64,000 bases of DNA, taken from Caldalkalibacillus salinus (GTDB taxonomy: Bacteria; Bacillota; Bacilli; Caldalkalibacillales; JCM-10596). The stretch covers positions 124,001 to 188,000 of the forward strand of contig NZ_JAERVL010000004.1 of the NCBI RefSeq assembly GCF_016745835.1. Direction: 5' to 3'. Of this stretch, positions 8,581-18,048 are shown one piece after another (position 1 is the stretch's first letter; every line of letters starts with the position of its first letter). Position numbers and translations under genes: made by a program. The notes beneath the pieces were generated by a model, which was not told the DNA's origin, searched no databases, and was given only the letters and a program-made list of their open reading frames with translations.

Positions 8581-9744
8581 ATGCCTTTTTATCATCGCTT
8601 AGGCAAAATCCCAAAAAAGCGTCATACACAGTTCCGGAAAGAGAATGGGGACTTGTACTATGAAGAAGTAATGGGGACGAAGGGGTTTTCTGGCATTCAA
8701 TCGATCCTTTATCACCATCAGCCTCCGACGAAAGTAAGTGAAGTCCAAGCGGGGCCAACCTTCCATCACGAAACAGAAGAGCAAGAGAAGCTACAACACC
8801 GGCATTTCAAGTCCCAGGATGTCTCTACAGGAGGAGACGCCATTAACGGGAGACAGTTTTTCCTTGTGAATGAAGATGTCCAAATAGGGGTTTGCTTACC
8901 ACAAGAACAGATGGACTACTTCTATCGTAACGGTGTAAAAGACGAGTTGATCTTTGTTCACCAAGGTCGGGGGGTACTAGAAACTAATTTTGGCTACCTA
9001 TCCTTTGTCCCAGGTGATTATATTGTACTACCGATTGGGACAACGTATCGTTTTCGTTTGGAGGGAGAGGGACATAGGTTTTTAGTGGTGGAAGCAAACA
9101 GCCGCATTGAAACACCTAAGCGGTATCGGAACGAGTATGGACAGCTCTTAGAGCACGCCCCATTTTGCGAACGCGATATTCGCGTGCCAGAGGAACTTCA
9201 TACGTTTGACGAAGAGGGAGAATTTATCGTCAAAGTGAACATGGATAATCGCGTGACCACTTTTAAATATCAGCACCATCCGTTTGATGTTGTCGGTTGG
9301 GATGGGTACTTGTATCCTTATATTTTTAATATTGATGATTTTGAACCCATTACAGGGCGTATTCACCAGCCGCCACCCGTCCACCAGACATTTGCCGGGC
9401 ATAACTTTGTCGTATGCTCATTTGTGCCAAGGCTATTTGATTACCACCCTGAAGCGATACCCGCACCATACGCCCATAGTAATGTGAATAGCGATGAAGT
9501 CCTGTATTATGTCGAGGGTAACTTCATGAGTCGTAAGGGTATTGACATCGGCTCCTTCACCTTACATCCGTCCGGTATCCCTCATGGTCCACATCCAGGT
9601 ACTATTGAAGCCAGCCTAGGCAAAAAAGAAACGCATGAACTGGCCGTCATGATCGATACGTTTCGACCGCTTCGAGCGACGCAGTTTGCGCTTCAATTTG
9701 AAGACCAAAATTATATGCACAGTTGGAATCCTCAGCAGGCTTAG
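8581..9744 (+). CDS. hmgA: Homogentisate 1,2-dioxygenase
   Basis: Iron-dependent ring-cleaving dioxygenase that turns homogentisate into maleylacetoacetate. It is a cupin-type protein; the catalytic region HQTFAGHNFVVCSFVPRLFDYHP and PYAHSNVNSDEVLYYVEG (about residues 260-315) and the later HPSGIPHGPHPG (near 327) hold the iron ligands. At 387 residues it is shorter than the about 440 of proteobacterial HmgA but typical of Bacilli. An AAAGGAGG site precedes the ATG. It is the last gene of the three-gene tyrosine operon and runs head-on into the PepSY gene 5 bases later. Confidence 0.93.
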   Translation: MPFYHRLGKIPKKRHTQFRKENGDLYYEEVMGTKGFSGIQSILYHHQPPTKVSEVQAGPTFHHETEEQEKLQHRHFKSQDVSTGGDAINGRQFFLVNEDVQIGVCLPQEQMDYFYRNGVKDELIFVHQGRGVLETNFGYLSFVPGDYIVLPIGTTYRFRLEGEGHRFLVVEANSRIETPKRYRNEYGQLLEHAPFCERDIRVPEELHTFDEEGEFIVKVNMDNRVTTFKYQHHPFDVVGWDGYLYPYIFNIDDFEPITGRIHQPPPVHQTFAGHNFVVCSFVPRLFDYHPEAIPAPYAHSNVNSDEVLYYVEGNFMSRKGIDIGSFTLHPSGIPHGPHPGTIEASLGKKETHELAVMIDTFRPLRATQFALQFEDQNYMHSWNPQQA

Positions 9745-9749
9745 AGGCC

Positions 9750-10073
9750 TTACTGTTCATTTTTTTGGTCCGTTTCCACTTCTAATATCGTCCCCGTATC
9801 CGCATCAACTTTGAACTCTACGAAGGCGGGCTGATCGTTAACCATACCGGTCAGTCCACCTTGATAGACGTGATAGTGGATACCACTGCGCTCTTCACTT
9901 ATAGGCTCTACGTGGATCCAGCTCCCGACAATCTCCATTTTATGCTTATACTTGCCTTTGATCTCTTGTACAATTTTCTCCGGCTTGACATACTGAGATT
10001 CACTTGCTCTGTTAAGTACATAACTAGCGGTTAAACCGGCTGCAACACCTAGTAGAAATCGTCCTAACTTCAT
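9750..10073 (-). CDS. Small membrane-anchored PepSY-like protein
   Basis: A 107-residue protein with a short hydrophobic N-terminus (RFLLGVAAGLTASYVL, likely membrane anchor) and a C-terminal PepSY-like module (VQEIKGKYKHKMEIVGSW, FKVDADTGTILEV). It resembles the YtzB-type proteins found near ytoP/ytoQ in Bacillus. PepSY modules often inhibit or bind proteases or metals at the cell surface; the role here is unknown. Its ATG overlaps the stop of the upstream diguanylate cyclase gene (ATGA), so the two are co-translated. Confidence 0.75.
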   Translation of the reverse strand: MKLGRFLLGVAAGLTASYVLNRASESQYVKPEKIVQEIKGKYKHKMEIVGSWIHVEPISEERSGIHYHVYQGGLTGMVNDQPAFVEFKVDADTGTILEVETDQKNEQ

Positions 10074-11182
10074 CCTGCATAACCTCCTCGTTGCTGTTGA
10101 ACAGCTTTATAAACGACAACCTTGTTTTTACCTGATTGTTTCGCTTCGTATAGGGCGCTATCAGCACCTGAAAACCACTCATCCTTACTCATGTTCTGTT
10201 CATACGTATGCAGCCCAATACTGATTGTGATTTGCTCTGCAACATTATCTAGTGACATGCTTTCTATTTCCTGTCTTATCTTTTCTAAAGCCTCGTATAC
10301 CTCTTCTGATTGTTTATCGATGAAAACAATGACGAATTCTTCGCCGCCATACCTTGCTACGAAATCATCATGGCTCACATGCCTCTTCAGTCTTTTTGCC
10401 GTTTGTTTGAGCACAATATCTCCTTTTTGATGCCCGTATGTATCGTTAATTTTTTTAAAATTATCTAGATCTAAAACGGCCAGATGAAGCGTTGATTCAT
10501 GGGCATGTCTTAATAAGTAATCCGTATACTCTTGAAAAGCACGGTGGTTGTTAACTTCGGTTAACGCATCAGTCTTGGATACTTTTTCAATGACCACTTT
10601 AGAAATCATCAATTCTTCAGAGGATTTAATAGAATCTTCTAGATGACGCAACAGTTCAACGCCACGAATCATGATGTTAAGCGCAATGACCCCACCGAAG
10701 AAGAGAATGGACACCATGGAAATAATATGTGTGAGTGTGACGTCGAGCATCCATGTAGGATGGGTAAACAATAACGCACTGTAATAGATAAGAGATATAA
10801 ATGACGCATAGAGTACCTTGCGATGATTAAAATAAATGCATGAGAATAATATGGGTAGCAAAAAGATACTTTCAATGCCTTTGACACTGTAATGATGGTA
10901 TACCAAGGCAAATGCTATGGCCCCACTAAAAAATATGATAAAATAAGAATTCAATTGCGGGGATAACAGTCGCGTGAACACTTCGACCATGAGTAATATG
11001 ACAAACAACACAACACTAGGTAAAATAACATAGTTGATGATAAAACTGACTTTATCGTAGGTCGTTAAAATTAGATTAACATTGGCGACAAAGAAGGATA
11101 TGAGCAAAATGAGCCATAGGTTGTTAATGATTCGTCTATTCCACTTCTTGATATTTAGGGAATCTAATTCATGTACTTTCAA
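10070..11182 (-). CDS. Membrane-bound diguanylate cyclase (GGDEF)
   Basis: About 190 N-terminal residues form five to six hydrophobic helices (LWLILLISFFVANVNLIL through ALNIMIRG), an uncharacterised membrane sensor. The C-terminal GGDEF domain has an active signature, RYGGEEF near residue 279, and LDLDNFKKINDTYGH, so it should make cyclic di-GMP from GTP. The position of the inhibitory RxxD site holds SHDD, so feedback inhibition is probably absent. The start is TTG with GGAGG 11 bases upstream. The signal sensed is unknown. Confidence 0.88.
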   Translation of the reverse strand: MKVHELDSLNIKKWNRRIINNLWLILLISFFVANVNLILTTYDKVSFIINYVILPSVVLFVILLMVEVFTRLLSPQLNSYFIIFFSGAIAFALVYHHYSVKGIESIFLLPILFSCIYFNHRKVLYASFISLIYYSALLFTHPTWMLDVTLTHIISMVSILFFGGVIALNIMIRGVELLRHLEDSIKSSEELMISKVVIEKVSKTDALTEVNNHRAFQEYTDYLLRHAHESTLHLAVLDLDNFKKINDTYGHQKGDIVLKQTAKRLKRHVSHDDFVARYGGEEFVIVFIDKQSEEVYEALEKIRQEIESMSLDNVAEQITISIGLHTYEQNMSKDEWFSGADSALYEAKQSGKNKVVVYKAVQQQRGGYAG

Positions 11183-11303
11183 TACTTTGCCCGCCTCCTT
11201 CCGTGAAACCCATCACATTGTTTACCTAACGATAACACGACTTTATCAGTAATAAGTATAACCTATTATACCAGTCTGAGCATTAAATTTTGGAGAGAAT
11301 TTC

Positions 11304-12080
11304 ATGAGAAAGGAGTACACCCAATTGTCAGAAACGGGACTGTCAGAATTAGTGTGGAAAAAGCAAGCCATCCCTCATCAGGAATCTAAGGATTGGAAAA
11401 TCCCGATGGTTGAGATATTTGAAACGGTTGAAGGAGAGGGGATGAAGGCTGGTTTCCCTACTGTATTTGTACGCGTATTCCATTGCAATTTACGCTGTAC
11501 TTGGTGTGATACACCTTATAGTTATGCCCCTGCAAAGCCAGAATTTGAAGCCAGCTTAGATGACATTGTGCGTCAGGTGGCTACCTATTCGAGTCAACAC
11601 ATATGCCTTACAGGGGGAGAACCGCTTATACACCGTGAAAAATCAGCAGCATTGATACAGCATCTAGCTGAATTGCCGCATATACAAGATATTCACATTG
11701 AGACGAACGGGGCCATTGATATTCGTCCCTTTGCCAAAATCCGCAGTGCAAACCCACTGTGGAGAGATAAGGTCCGTTTTGTCATGGACTACAAACTCCC
11801 GGACAGTGGGGAAATGGAGCGCATGATTCATGAGAATTTTGATGTGTTAGCGCGTCAAGATGAGATCAAGTTTGTGATCGGTTCAGATGAGGATTTTGAG
11901 ATTGCAAGGAAAGTCATACATGAGCACCATGATCAAGGACAAGTGTTGATGAGTCCAGTGTGGGAAACGATGCCACCTAGAAAACTGGTAGAGAAAGTTC
12001 TCGAACAGGATTTAGCTTATGTCAAAGTTAATATGCAACTACACAAGGTGATCTGGGACCCAGATCAACGTGGGGTCTAA
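11304..12080 (+). CDS. queE: 7-carboxy-7-deazaguanine synthase
   Basis: Radical SAM enzyme that converts 6-carboxytetrahydropterin to 7-carboxy-7-deazaguanine on the queuosine pathway. The cluster motif CNLRCTWC (near residue 59) follows FETVEGEGMKAGFPTVFVR, the QueE signature; TGGEPL follows near 101. It has a N-terminal extension of about 30 residues before the core. TTTTGGAGAGAA precedes the ATG. It forms an operon with queC (41-base gap). queD and queF are not in the window, and no preQ1 riboswitch is visible upstream. Confidence 0.92.
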   Translation: MRKEYTQLSETGLSELVWKKQAIPHQESKDWKIPMVEIFETVEGEGMKAGFPTVFVRVFHCNLRCTWCDTPYSYAPAKPEFEASLDDIVRQVATYSSQHICLTGGEPLIHREKSAALIQHLAELPHIQDIHIETNGAIDIRPFAKIRSANPLWRDKVRFVMDYKLPDSGEMERMIHENFDVLARQDEIKFVIGSDEDFEIARKVIHEHHDQGQVLMSPVWETMPPRKLVEKVLEQDLAYVKVNMQLHKVIWDPDQRGV

Positions 12081-12121
12081 AAGAAATGATATAGAGACTA
12101 AATACGAGAGGAGAGTTAAAA

Positions 12122-12796
12122 GTGAAGAAAGCAGTCGTTGTATTGAGCGGGGGATTAGATAGTACGACGTGTATGGGCATCGCTCATGAACAAGGGTATG
12201 ACCTGTATCCTATTACATTTCATTATGGACAAAGACATGAACGGGAAGTCCAACAGGCGGAGCAGGTTGCGTCTTATTACGAGGTGAATGACCACCGGAT
12301 CGTCGATGTGAGGTTTTTAAATGATATCGGTGGAAGTGCACTCACCGATGAATCAATTGAGGTACCTGCACAAGGGGGAGATGGAGACATCCCGACCACT
12401 TATGTGCCAGCTCGTAACTTAATCTTTTTATCTCTGGCCACAGCTTACGCGGAAGTCATCGGAGCTGAAAAAATTTATATTGGGGTTAGTGCCGTAGATT
12501 ATAGCGGTTACCCAGACTGCCGCCCTGAGTTCATCAATAGCATGTCAAACACAATTCGTTTGGCCACTAAGGCTGGTGCGACGGGACAACACTTATCCAT
12601 TGAGACACCGTTAATTCATATGACGAAAGCTGAGACGGTAGAAACAGGTATAAGGCTTAACGTCCCCTATCATCTCACAACGTCATGCTATAAGGGTGAG
12701 GAGATCGCCTGTGGTGAATGTGATAGTTGTAGACTGCGGCTAAAGGGGTTTGAGGAAGCGGGTTTTACAGACCCTATCGCTTACCATACTCGTTAA
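12122..12796 (+). CDS. queC: 7-cyano-7-deazaguanine synthase
   Basis: ATP-dependent enzyme that converts 7-carboxy-7-deazaguanine to preQ0. The PP-loop SGGLDSTT starts at residue 9, and the C-terminal zinc site CYKGEEIACGECDSC is complete (near 187-201). Length 224 is normal. The GTG start has a GAGGAGAG site. It acts directly after QueE, which explains the two-gene order; QueF would finish preQ1. Confidence 0.95.
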   Translation: MKKAVVVLSGGLDSTTCMGIAHEQGYDLYPITFHYGQRHEREVQQAEQVASYYEVNDHRIVDVRFLNDIGGSALTDESIEVPAQGGDGDIPTTYVPARNLIFLSLATAYAEVIGAEKIYIGVSAVDYSGYPDCRPEFINSMSNTIRLATKAGATGQHLSIETPLIHMTKAETVETGIRLNVPYHLTTSCYKGEEIACGECDSCRLRLKGFEEAGFTDPIAYHTR

Positions 12797-13018
12797 CCGA
12801 AAGACAAATCTAAAGACAGATATACCAATGAAAATAATGGTTACCCTCCCACTAGGTTCCTATTGAATGGCGAAGCATCCCTGCGTATACTTATACTTGC
12901 TATAATTTACATTCATTTACTTTTCTACCTTGAAGGTCATGTGAGTGAGCTGTGTGAAGTATAAGCATGGTACATGCCCTGCTGCAAATAACATGAAACG
13001 TATGGGAGGGTTATTATT

Positions 13019-13669
13019 TTGACTCATCAAATAAAAACAATGATTGTTGTTGCCATATTAACAGTTGGATTGGGATTGACAATGCCAACACAAGTAGCGG
13101 AAGCTGCACCTGAATTAAAAGAGGGAGATGTTGGGGGCTATGTATGGGACCTACAACATCGTCTGCAGCAACTCGGTCACTATCAAGAACCCTTAGACGG
13201 CAAATTTGGTCCACACAATAAAGAGGCTGTCTACCGCTTCCAGCATCAGCAAGGATTAGTGGTTGATGGTGTAACTGGATTTAGGACGTGGCAAGCGCTA
13301 CGACAAGTCACATTTACAGTAGAGGAAATTGAAATGTTAGCCAAACTTGTATATGGTGAAGCGAGAGGTGAAACGTTTGAAGGTCAGGTCGCTGTCGCGG
13401 CTGTGGCTATTAACAGACTGCATGATGATCGCTTTCCAAATAACATGAGAGGCGTTATCTTTGAGCCTCGTGCTTTTACAGCAGTCGATGACGGGCAGTA
13501 TTATCAAGCACCTGATAAAGAAGCCTATCGTGCTGTCTATTACGCAATAAGAGGGTGGGACCCATCAGAAGGGGCTTTATTTTACTTTAACCCTGATGTT
13601 GCCACGTCAAGTTGGATATGGTCAAGAGATCAAATTAAAACCATAGGCAAGCACATTTTTGCCGTATAA
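13019..13669 (+). CDS. sleB: Spore cortex-lytic enzyme (SleB-like)
   Basis: Secreted cell-wall hydrolase of 216 residues. A signal peptide (residues 1-29, ending AEAA) is followed by a peptidoglycan-binding domain (LKEGDVGGYVWDLQHRLQQLG ... DGVTGFRTWQAL, about 33-93) and a Hydrolase_2 domain (LAKLVYGEARGETFEGQVAVAAVAINR, about 107 to the end) with the catalytic Glu in YGEARGE. SleB is a lytic transglycosylase that degrades cortex during germination. It is shorter than B. subtilis SleB (305) because the linker is missing. The TTG start has a GGGAGGG site. The catalytic role is from the family; a CwlJ-like or vegetative role is less likely given the PG-binding domain. Confidence 0.85.
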   Translation: MTHQIKTMIVVAILTVGLGLTMPTQVAEAAPELKEGDVGGYVWDLQHRLQQLGHYQEPLDGKFGPHNKEAVYRFQHQQGLVVDGVTGFRTWQALRQVTFTVEEIEMLAKLVYGEARGETFEGQVAVAAVAINRLHDDRFPNNMRGVIFEPRAFTAVDDGQYYQAPDKEAYRAVYYAIRGWDPSEGALFYFNPDVATSSWIWSRDQIKTIGKHIFAV

Positions 13670-13710
13670 ATATTTTAATTCTTAACCTTTTGTTCGATGA
13701 ATCTTACCCT

Positions 13711-13747
13711 GCCCAATGAAGATAAATTATCTTTATTGGGCTTTTTT
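13711..13747 (+). terminator. Terminator after sleB
   Basis: Stem GCCCAAT...ATTGGGC, extended by an inner AAGATA/TATCTT pairing, followed by TTTTTT. Confidence 0.85.
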
Positions 13748-13945
13748 GTGCTTTATATGTATGCTAGGTGGCAATAGTTTGTTTATAATGGAGTATATAG
13801 CACACTTACCACATATACAATGGGGAAAAGATGTCTAGCGTCATGTTTTTCATAACATGTGGTCATGCAAAAGGGCCACCTGTAAATAGGTTTGAGTGTA
13901 CATAGGATTGACATTGATCAGCTCAAATAGAGAAGGGAGATTAAT

Positions 13946-15016
13946 ATGAAAGAGCAAACACGCCAACTATTCAAGAGGTTAACTGAAGCACCAGGTGCAC
14001 CTGGATTTGAACATGAAGTGAGAAATATAATGAAGGAAGAACTGTCCCCGTATGCCGATGAGATTATTCAAGATAACCTAGGTAGCGTCTTCGGAGTCAA
14101 AAGAGGGGATGATAATGGCCCGAAAGTGATGGTGGCCGGGCACATGGATGAGGTTGGGTTTATGGTAACCCAGGTCACAGAACAAGGTTTCATACGCTTT
14201 CAAACGTTAGGAGGATGGTGGAGCCAGGTTCTATTAGCCCAACGTGTGCAGATTATCACAGACAATGGTCCTGTGGAAGGGGTCGTCGGGTCTGTACCGC
14301 CACATGTCCTTACACCAGAACAACGAAAGAAGCCGACTGACATTAAAAATATGTTCATTGATATAGGGGCAGACGACCAAGAAGACGCTAAGCGTATCGG
14401 CATTCGTCCTGGACAACAAATCGTACCTGTGTGTCCATTTACCCCTTTGGCTAATGAGAAGAAAATTATGGCCAAAGCCTGGGATAACCGCTATGGATGT
14501 GGGTTAGCGATTGAATTATTACAGGCATTACAAAACGAGTCATTACCGAATGTCCTTTACTCAGGCGCACATGTACAAGAAGAAGTAGGTTTAAGAGGGG
14601 CGGCAACCTCGGCTCATATGATTCAACCGGATATTTTCTTCGCCTTAGATGCCGGGCCTGCAAATGATGCACCAGGTGTAAAGGATGGGTTCGGCAAGGT
14701 AGGGAAAGGTGCCCTTCTCAGAATCTACGATCGCTCTATGATTGCTCATAAAGAACTACGCGATTACATCCTGGATACCGCTGATACCGAGGACATCCCA
14801 TATCAATTCTTCGTATCGCAAGGCGGAACGGATGCCGGGCGTGTTCATATGAGTCAAAGTGGTGTACCTTCTGCTGTCATTGGCATTTGTGCCCGTTATA
14901 TACACAGTCATGCTTCTATTGCTCATGTAGACGACTACGAAGCGGCAAAGCAATTACTCATCACATTAGTGAAGAAGATGGATCGCACGACAGTAGAAAC
15001 GATTAAAAAAGGATAA
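13946..15016 (+). CDS. ytoP: M42 family glutamyl-type aminopeptidase
   Basis: Dinuclear metal aminopeptidase of the M42 family, 356 residues (B. subtilis YtoP 357). Motifs in order: [10 protein letters not shown] near residue 65, [11 protein letters not shown] near 175, [13 protein letters not shown] near 209 (catalytic Glu pair), ALDAGPAND near 233, [10 protein letters not shown] near 292, and [12 protein letters not shown] near 311. It removes N-terminal residues from peptides in the cytoplasm, probably in peptide recycling. AGAAGGGAG precedes the ATG. It is a single gene ended by the terminator at 15043. Confidence 0.9.
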   Translation: MKEQTRQLFKRLTEAPGAPGFEHEVRNIMKEELSPYADEIIQDNLGSVFGVKRGDDNGPKVMVAGHMDEVGFMVTQVTEQGFIRFQTLGGWWSQVLLAQRVQIITDNGPVEGVVGSVPPHVLTPEQRKKPTDIKNMFIDIGADDQEDAKRIGIRPGQQIVPVCPFTPLANEKKIMAKAWDNRYGCGLAIELLQALQNESLPNVLYSGAHVQEEVGLRGAATSAHMIQPDIFFALDAGPANDAPGVKDGFGKVGKGALLRIYDRSMIAHKELRDYILDTADTEDIPYQFFVSQGGTDAGRVHMSQSGVPSAVIGICARYIHSHASIAHVDDYEAAKQLLITLVKKMDRTTVETIKKG

Positions 15017-15042
15017 GATTTCGCTTGGACACAAGAGAGACT

Positions 15043-15080
15043 AAAAGGCTGTTGACCATTAGGAGTCAACAGCCTTTTTT
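15043..15080 (+). terminator. Terminator after the M42 peptidase gene
   Basis: Stem AAAGGCTGTTGAC/GTCAACAGCCTTT with an eight-base loop and a T-run of six or more. Confidence 0.88.
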
Positions 15081-15149
15081 ATGCAACTTTTTCCATTCTG
15101 CTGCGTCAATAATGGTTGGAAGACATTCAAGGGAGAGGAGAACAAATTG

Positions 15150-16469
15150 GTGAATCAGAAACTTATCTTCAATAAGAATTCGTGCATAGAATTTGTGAGT
15201 CAAATGAGTAAGCTCGGGTTGGCTTTGTTACTCGTGGTGTCATTATTGCTCCCAACTTCACAAGGGCAGGCGCAAACACAAATGAATGTTTATTTGGATC
15301 AATATCCACTCATTTTTGCTGTAGAGCCCCGAATGCTTTATACAGACAGAGGTGGACATACGATGGTCCCTTTTAGAAAGCTAGCGGAATCGATAGGCGT
15401 CGATGTTCGCTGGGACCAACAGACGAGAACGATTAATGCCCAAGGGTACGAGAAAACGGTCACGTTGACAATTGGCCAGTCACAAGCTCAAGTGGATGGA
15501 GAGCAATTACAGTTAGACGTTGCTCCTATTGTAGATCAAGGACATACACTTATTCCTTTACGCTTCTTTGTAGAAGTGTTTGGCGCCACAGTGAAGTGGG
15601 ATGGAGAGAATCAAACCGTATACATTCAATCGCCTCCAAGGGATATGTATACCATGGCTTTTTATGGTTTAGGATCATTTGAAAAAAGACATTATGTTCC
15701 TATGTTTAACGGGATGGCCTATACTTGGTCAAGGATCACCACTGATGGCGAGTGGATAACGTCGCGTGAACAAGATAACGAATATTTTTGGCCCCAGCCG
15801 CACCCTGATGCAAGTGCAGAGGACATTATCGCCTCTGGGCAAGGACAGGGCGGAGAAGCATATTTAATGGTCGCTGCTTTCGAACATAGGGGCGAGGTTA
15901 GTGCAATTCTAGAGGATGCTAATAATACACAAACGGCCATTGACGGTATGGTAGAGAGAAGCGTTGAAAAGGGTTTAGACGGCATCCTTATTGACTTCGA
16001 GGGCATCCAGGATACAGAAGAACAAGCCAGTCTTAAGACAGCGTACACAGCGTTTATATCGTTACTGACACAGAAGGCACAACAACATGATCTGAAAGTG
16101 GTTACAGCATTACCTCCACCTAATAATGTTTATAGTGGATATGAGTATGCTAAGGTAGCGGACATGGTTGATGCGATCTATCTCATGGCCTATGACTACA
16201 ACCCGCGGGGAGACGGGCTTGACCACCGCTTACCAGAACCGATGACGATGGTCGACCAGGGCATCAAGCAAACGTTAGAACAAGTACCAGCTGAAAAGAT
16301 TGTGTTAGGCATTAACGTCATCTATGAAACGCCAGAGACGACAACGCATAAGATAGGGCTTTCTAAACGTTATGACCTCAAAGGGGTTGGGTTCTGGATT
16401 CTACCAGGGATGACAGATGAACATATAGAAAAAATGAATGAAACAGTGCCACTGCACAAGTCATCATGA
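15150..16469 (+). CDS. Secreted GH18 protein with copper-amine-oxidase-type stalk domain
   Basis: Signal peptide (LGLALLLVVSLLLP...QGQAQ) is followed by a stalk domain of the copper amine oxidase N-terminal type (HTMVPFRKLAESIGVDVRWDQQ and HTLIPLRFFVEVFGATVKWD, about residues 50-155) and a GH18 barrel. The catalytic DxxDxE appears as DGILIDFEG near 274, with IYLMAYDYNP near 352. This is the SleL/YaaH-type N-acetylglucosaminidase layout with a stalk instead of LysM, so spore-cortex fragment digestion is likely. The start is GTG 15150 (or TTG 15147) after GGGAGAGGAG; the longer frame from 15081 starts inside the preceding terminator. Confidence 0.82.
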   Translation: MNQKLIFNKNSCIEFVSQMSKLGLALLLVVSLLLPTSQGQAQTQMNVYLDQYPLIFAVEPRMLYTDRGGHTMVPFRKLAESIGVDVRWDQQTRTINAQGYEKTVTLTIGQSQAQVDGEQLQLDVAPIVDQGHTLIPLRFFVEVFGATVKWDGENQTVYIQSPPRDMYTMAFYGLGSFEKRHYVPMFNGMAYTWSRITTDGEWITSREQDNEYFWPQPHPDASAEDIIASGQGQGGEAYLMVAAFEHRGEVSAILEDANNTQTAIDGMVERSVEKGLDGILIDFEGIQDTEEQASLKTAYTAFISLLTQKAQQHDLKVVTALPPPNNVYSGYEYAKVADMVDAIYLMAYDYNPRGDGLDHRLPEPMTMVDQGIKQTLEQVPAEKIVLGINVIYETPETTTHKIGLSKRYDLKGVGFWILPGMTDEHIEKMNETVPLHKSS

Positions 16470-16538
16470 CTTGGATAAAAAATGGCCAACTTTCTAGTAC
16501 AGAGATGTGCTAGACTATGGTTAGTTTCATTTTTAAAT

Positions 16539-16597
16539 AAAAGATCAGGGCAGGCTCAATCCATTTTATACAGGAGGAAGCATGATCCTGATCTTTT
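16539..16597 (+). terminator. Terminator after the GH18 gene
   Basis: Eleven-bp arms AAAAGATCAGG/CCTGATCTTTT with a long loop, in the gap before the DUF84 gene. Confidence 0.6.
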
Positions 16598-16669
16598 CTA
16601 AGTGAAGTAGTAAAAGGAGACAATATAAAAAACACAGTAGAACCACACACACTTTAATGGAGGACAATG

Positions 16670-17227
16670 ATGCATATATATGTTGGTAGTTTAAATCCTA
16701 CAAAAATAAAAGCAGTTGAAATGACAATAGAGCAGGTTCAGAAAACGCCAGGGGGATTATGGTCTAATAGCCAAGAGGCGTGGCACATACAGGGTGAAGA
16801 TGTCTCTTCGGATGTCTCCTCTCAGCCCATGTCGGATGAGGAAACGATAGAGGGAGCGATGAACCGCTGCCGACATTTACGAAGCATGTATGCCCAAGGG
16901 ATTTGTATCGGTTTAGAGGGAGGCGTTCAGGACACGAGTCAAGGACTGTTTCTTTGTAATTGGGGGGCCATGCTTGATGAGCATGATGAATGGTACCTCG
17001 CATCGGGGGCTAGAGTTCGACTACCCGACGTTGTAGCTGAGGGCATAATAAGTGGAAAAGAATTAGGGGAAGTGATTGACCTATACGCTCAGAAGACTGA
17101 AGTGAGGAAAAATGAAGGAGCGATTGGCATCCTCAGTCACGGATCGCTCGATCGCTCCAGCATGTTTGCCCAGGTTGTAGGCTTACTGATAGGCCAAAAA
17201 CGTCATTACGCCGTCTCAAAGATGTAA
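16670..17227 (+). CDS. DUF84 family NTPase (inosine/xanthosine triphosphatase-like)
   Basis: YjjX-type protein of about 185 residues. The start MHIYVGSLNPTKIKAVEMT is the nucleotide-binding loop of the family, and GICIGLEGGVQ (near residue 80) is the second signature. It is predicted to hydrolyse non-canonical nucleoside triphosphates (ITP, XTP) in pool sanitation. The second of two adjacent ATG codons (16670) has the better spacing from GGAGG. Its 3' end overlaps the convergent ytoQ gene by 22 bases. Confidence 0.82.
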   Translation: MHIYVGSLNPTKIKAVEMTIEQVQKTPGGLWSNSQEAWHIQGEDVSSDVSSQPMSDEETIEGAMNRCRHLRSMYAQGICIGLEGGVQDTSQGLFLCNWGAMLDEHDEWYLASGARVRLPDVVAEGIISGKELGEVIDLYAQKTEVRKNEGAIGILSHGSLDRSSMFAQVVGLLIGQKRHYAVSKM

Positions 17228-17652
17228 GAAAGAGCTTGAATCGCTTGTTGCGGCGTTTGAACAACAACTTGGGCCTTGTTTGAGATTTCCTTTAAGGCAT
17301 GATGTAGCTCTTCAGGGCGAATGAGGATAAGGGGCTTACCTAACGTTATAGCGGTCGAAGCATCCATGGCTGTATTCCATTGCTTATACGTCTTGCCAAA
17401 AAGGGCAATGATGACGTCAGATTTATTCATAAGGACTTGTGTACGTAAGTTATTAATTTGAGAAGCCGCTTCGTCTTTTAAAATAGGGTTAGGCTGTTGG
17501 CCTAGTATTTCCTCACCAATGTCATCGGAACGGTCATGGTTTTCCATTGGTCCTACAAAGTCTATGGGTAAATGGTGCTCTTCAGCCAGTTTTTTGACCT
17601 CACTTCTCCAGTCGTCATGAATTTGTCCAGCTAAGTATACGGTTAATTTCAT
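17206..17652 (-). CDS. ytoQ: YtoQ family protein
   Basis: A 148-residue protein with a nucleoside 2-deoxyribosyltransferase-like fold: MKLTVYLAGQIHDDWR at the N-terminus, LMNKSDVIIALFG near residue 94 and ASTAITLGKPLILIRPEE near 113. B. subtilis YtoQ is the nearest family I recognise; its function is not established. The ATG at 17652 with GGAGG 8 bases before is preferred over an upstream in-frame ATG. Convergent with and overlapping the DUF84 gene by 22 bases. Confidence 0.85.
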   Translation of the reverse strand: MKLTVYLAGQIHDDWRSEVKKLAEEHHLPIDFVGPMENHDRSDDIGEEILGQQPNPILKDEAASQINNLRTQVLMNKSDVIIALFGKTYKQWNTAMDASTAITLGKPLILIRPEELHHALKEISNKAQVVVQTPQQAIQALSYIFETA

Positions 17653-18048
17653 ATAACATTCCTCCATTTCCATTATGATTGGTTTATTAGTCCTAGACTC
17701 GTTAACATCATACCCGTCCTATCATTTTTTCAATCTTTTTGTTAAAATCCCTTCAAGAGATTTTTTTAATAAACGCTAAGGTGAGGTTGAACAGTACCAG
17801 CTGAGGGGATAGACGGGATTGTGGGGGACATACGTTGACCTTTTTCAAATTCGTTTTCCAATTTAATACAATTAGGTGTGATCACTTGCAACTTTGGCCT
17901 TATTCATGCGTTAATATTAAAGGGCTTGAGAATTTATTATAGGACGATTGACATAAACGACATTTATCTAACGAAATAATAATATAGGGTCGTCTATCTT
18001 TATCGTTGATAGTCTCGTTATATGTTAAAAAACAGGAGATGAATCATC
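17653..18048. other. Intergenic region upstream of the class A PBP gene
   Basis: No gene is seen in these 396 bases between two divergent genes. A TTGACA hexamer lies at 17948-17953, but no well-spaced -10 follows it. AT-rich upstream tracts are present. The PBP ribosome-binding site (AACAGGAGATG) is at the right edge. Confidence 0.5.

Noticed and set aside
15081-15146. ATG start at 15081 for the GH18 protein
   Set aside because: The codon directly abuts the U-tract of the preceding terminator and no SD precedes it; 15147/15150 gives a normal signal peptide.
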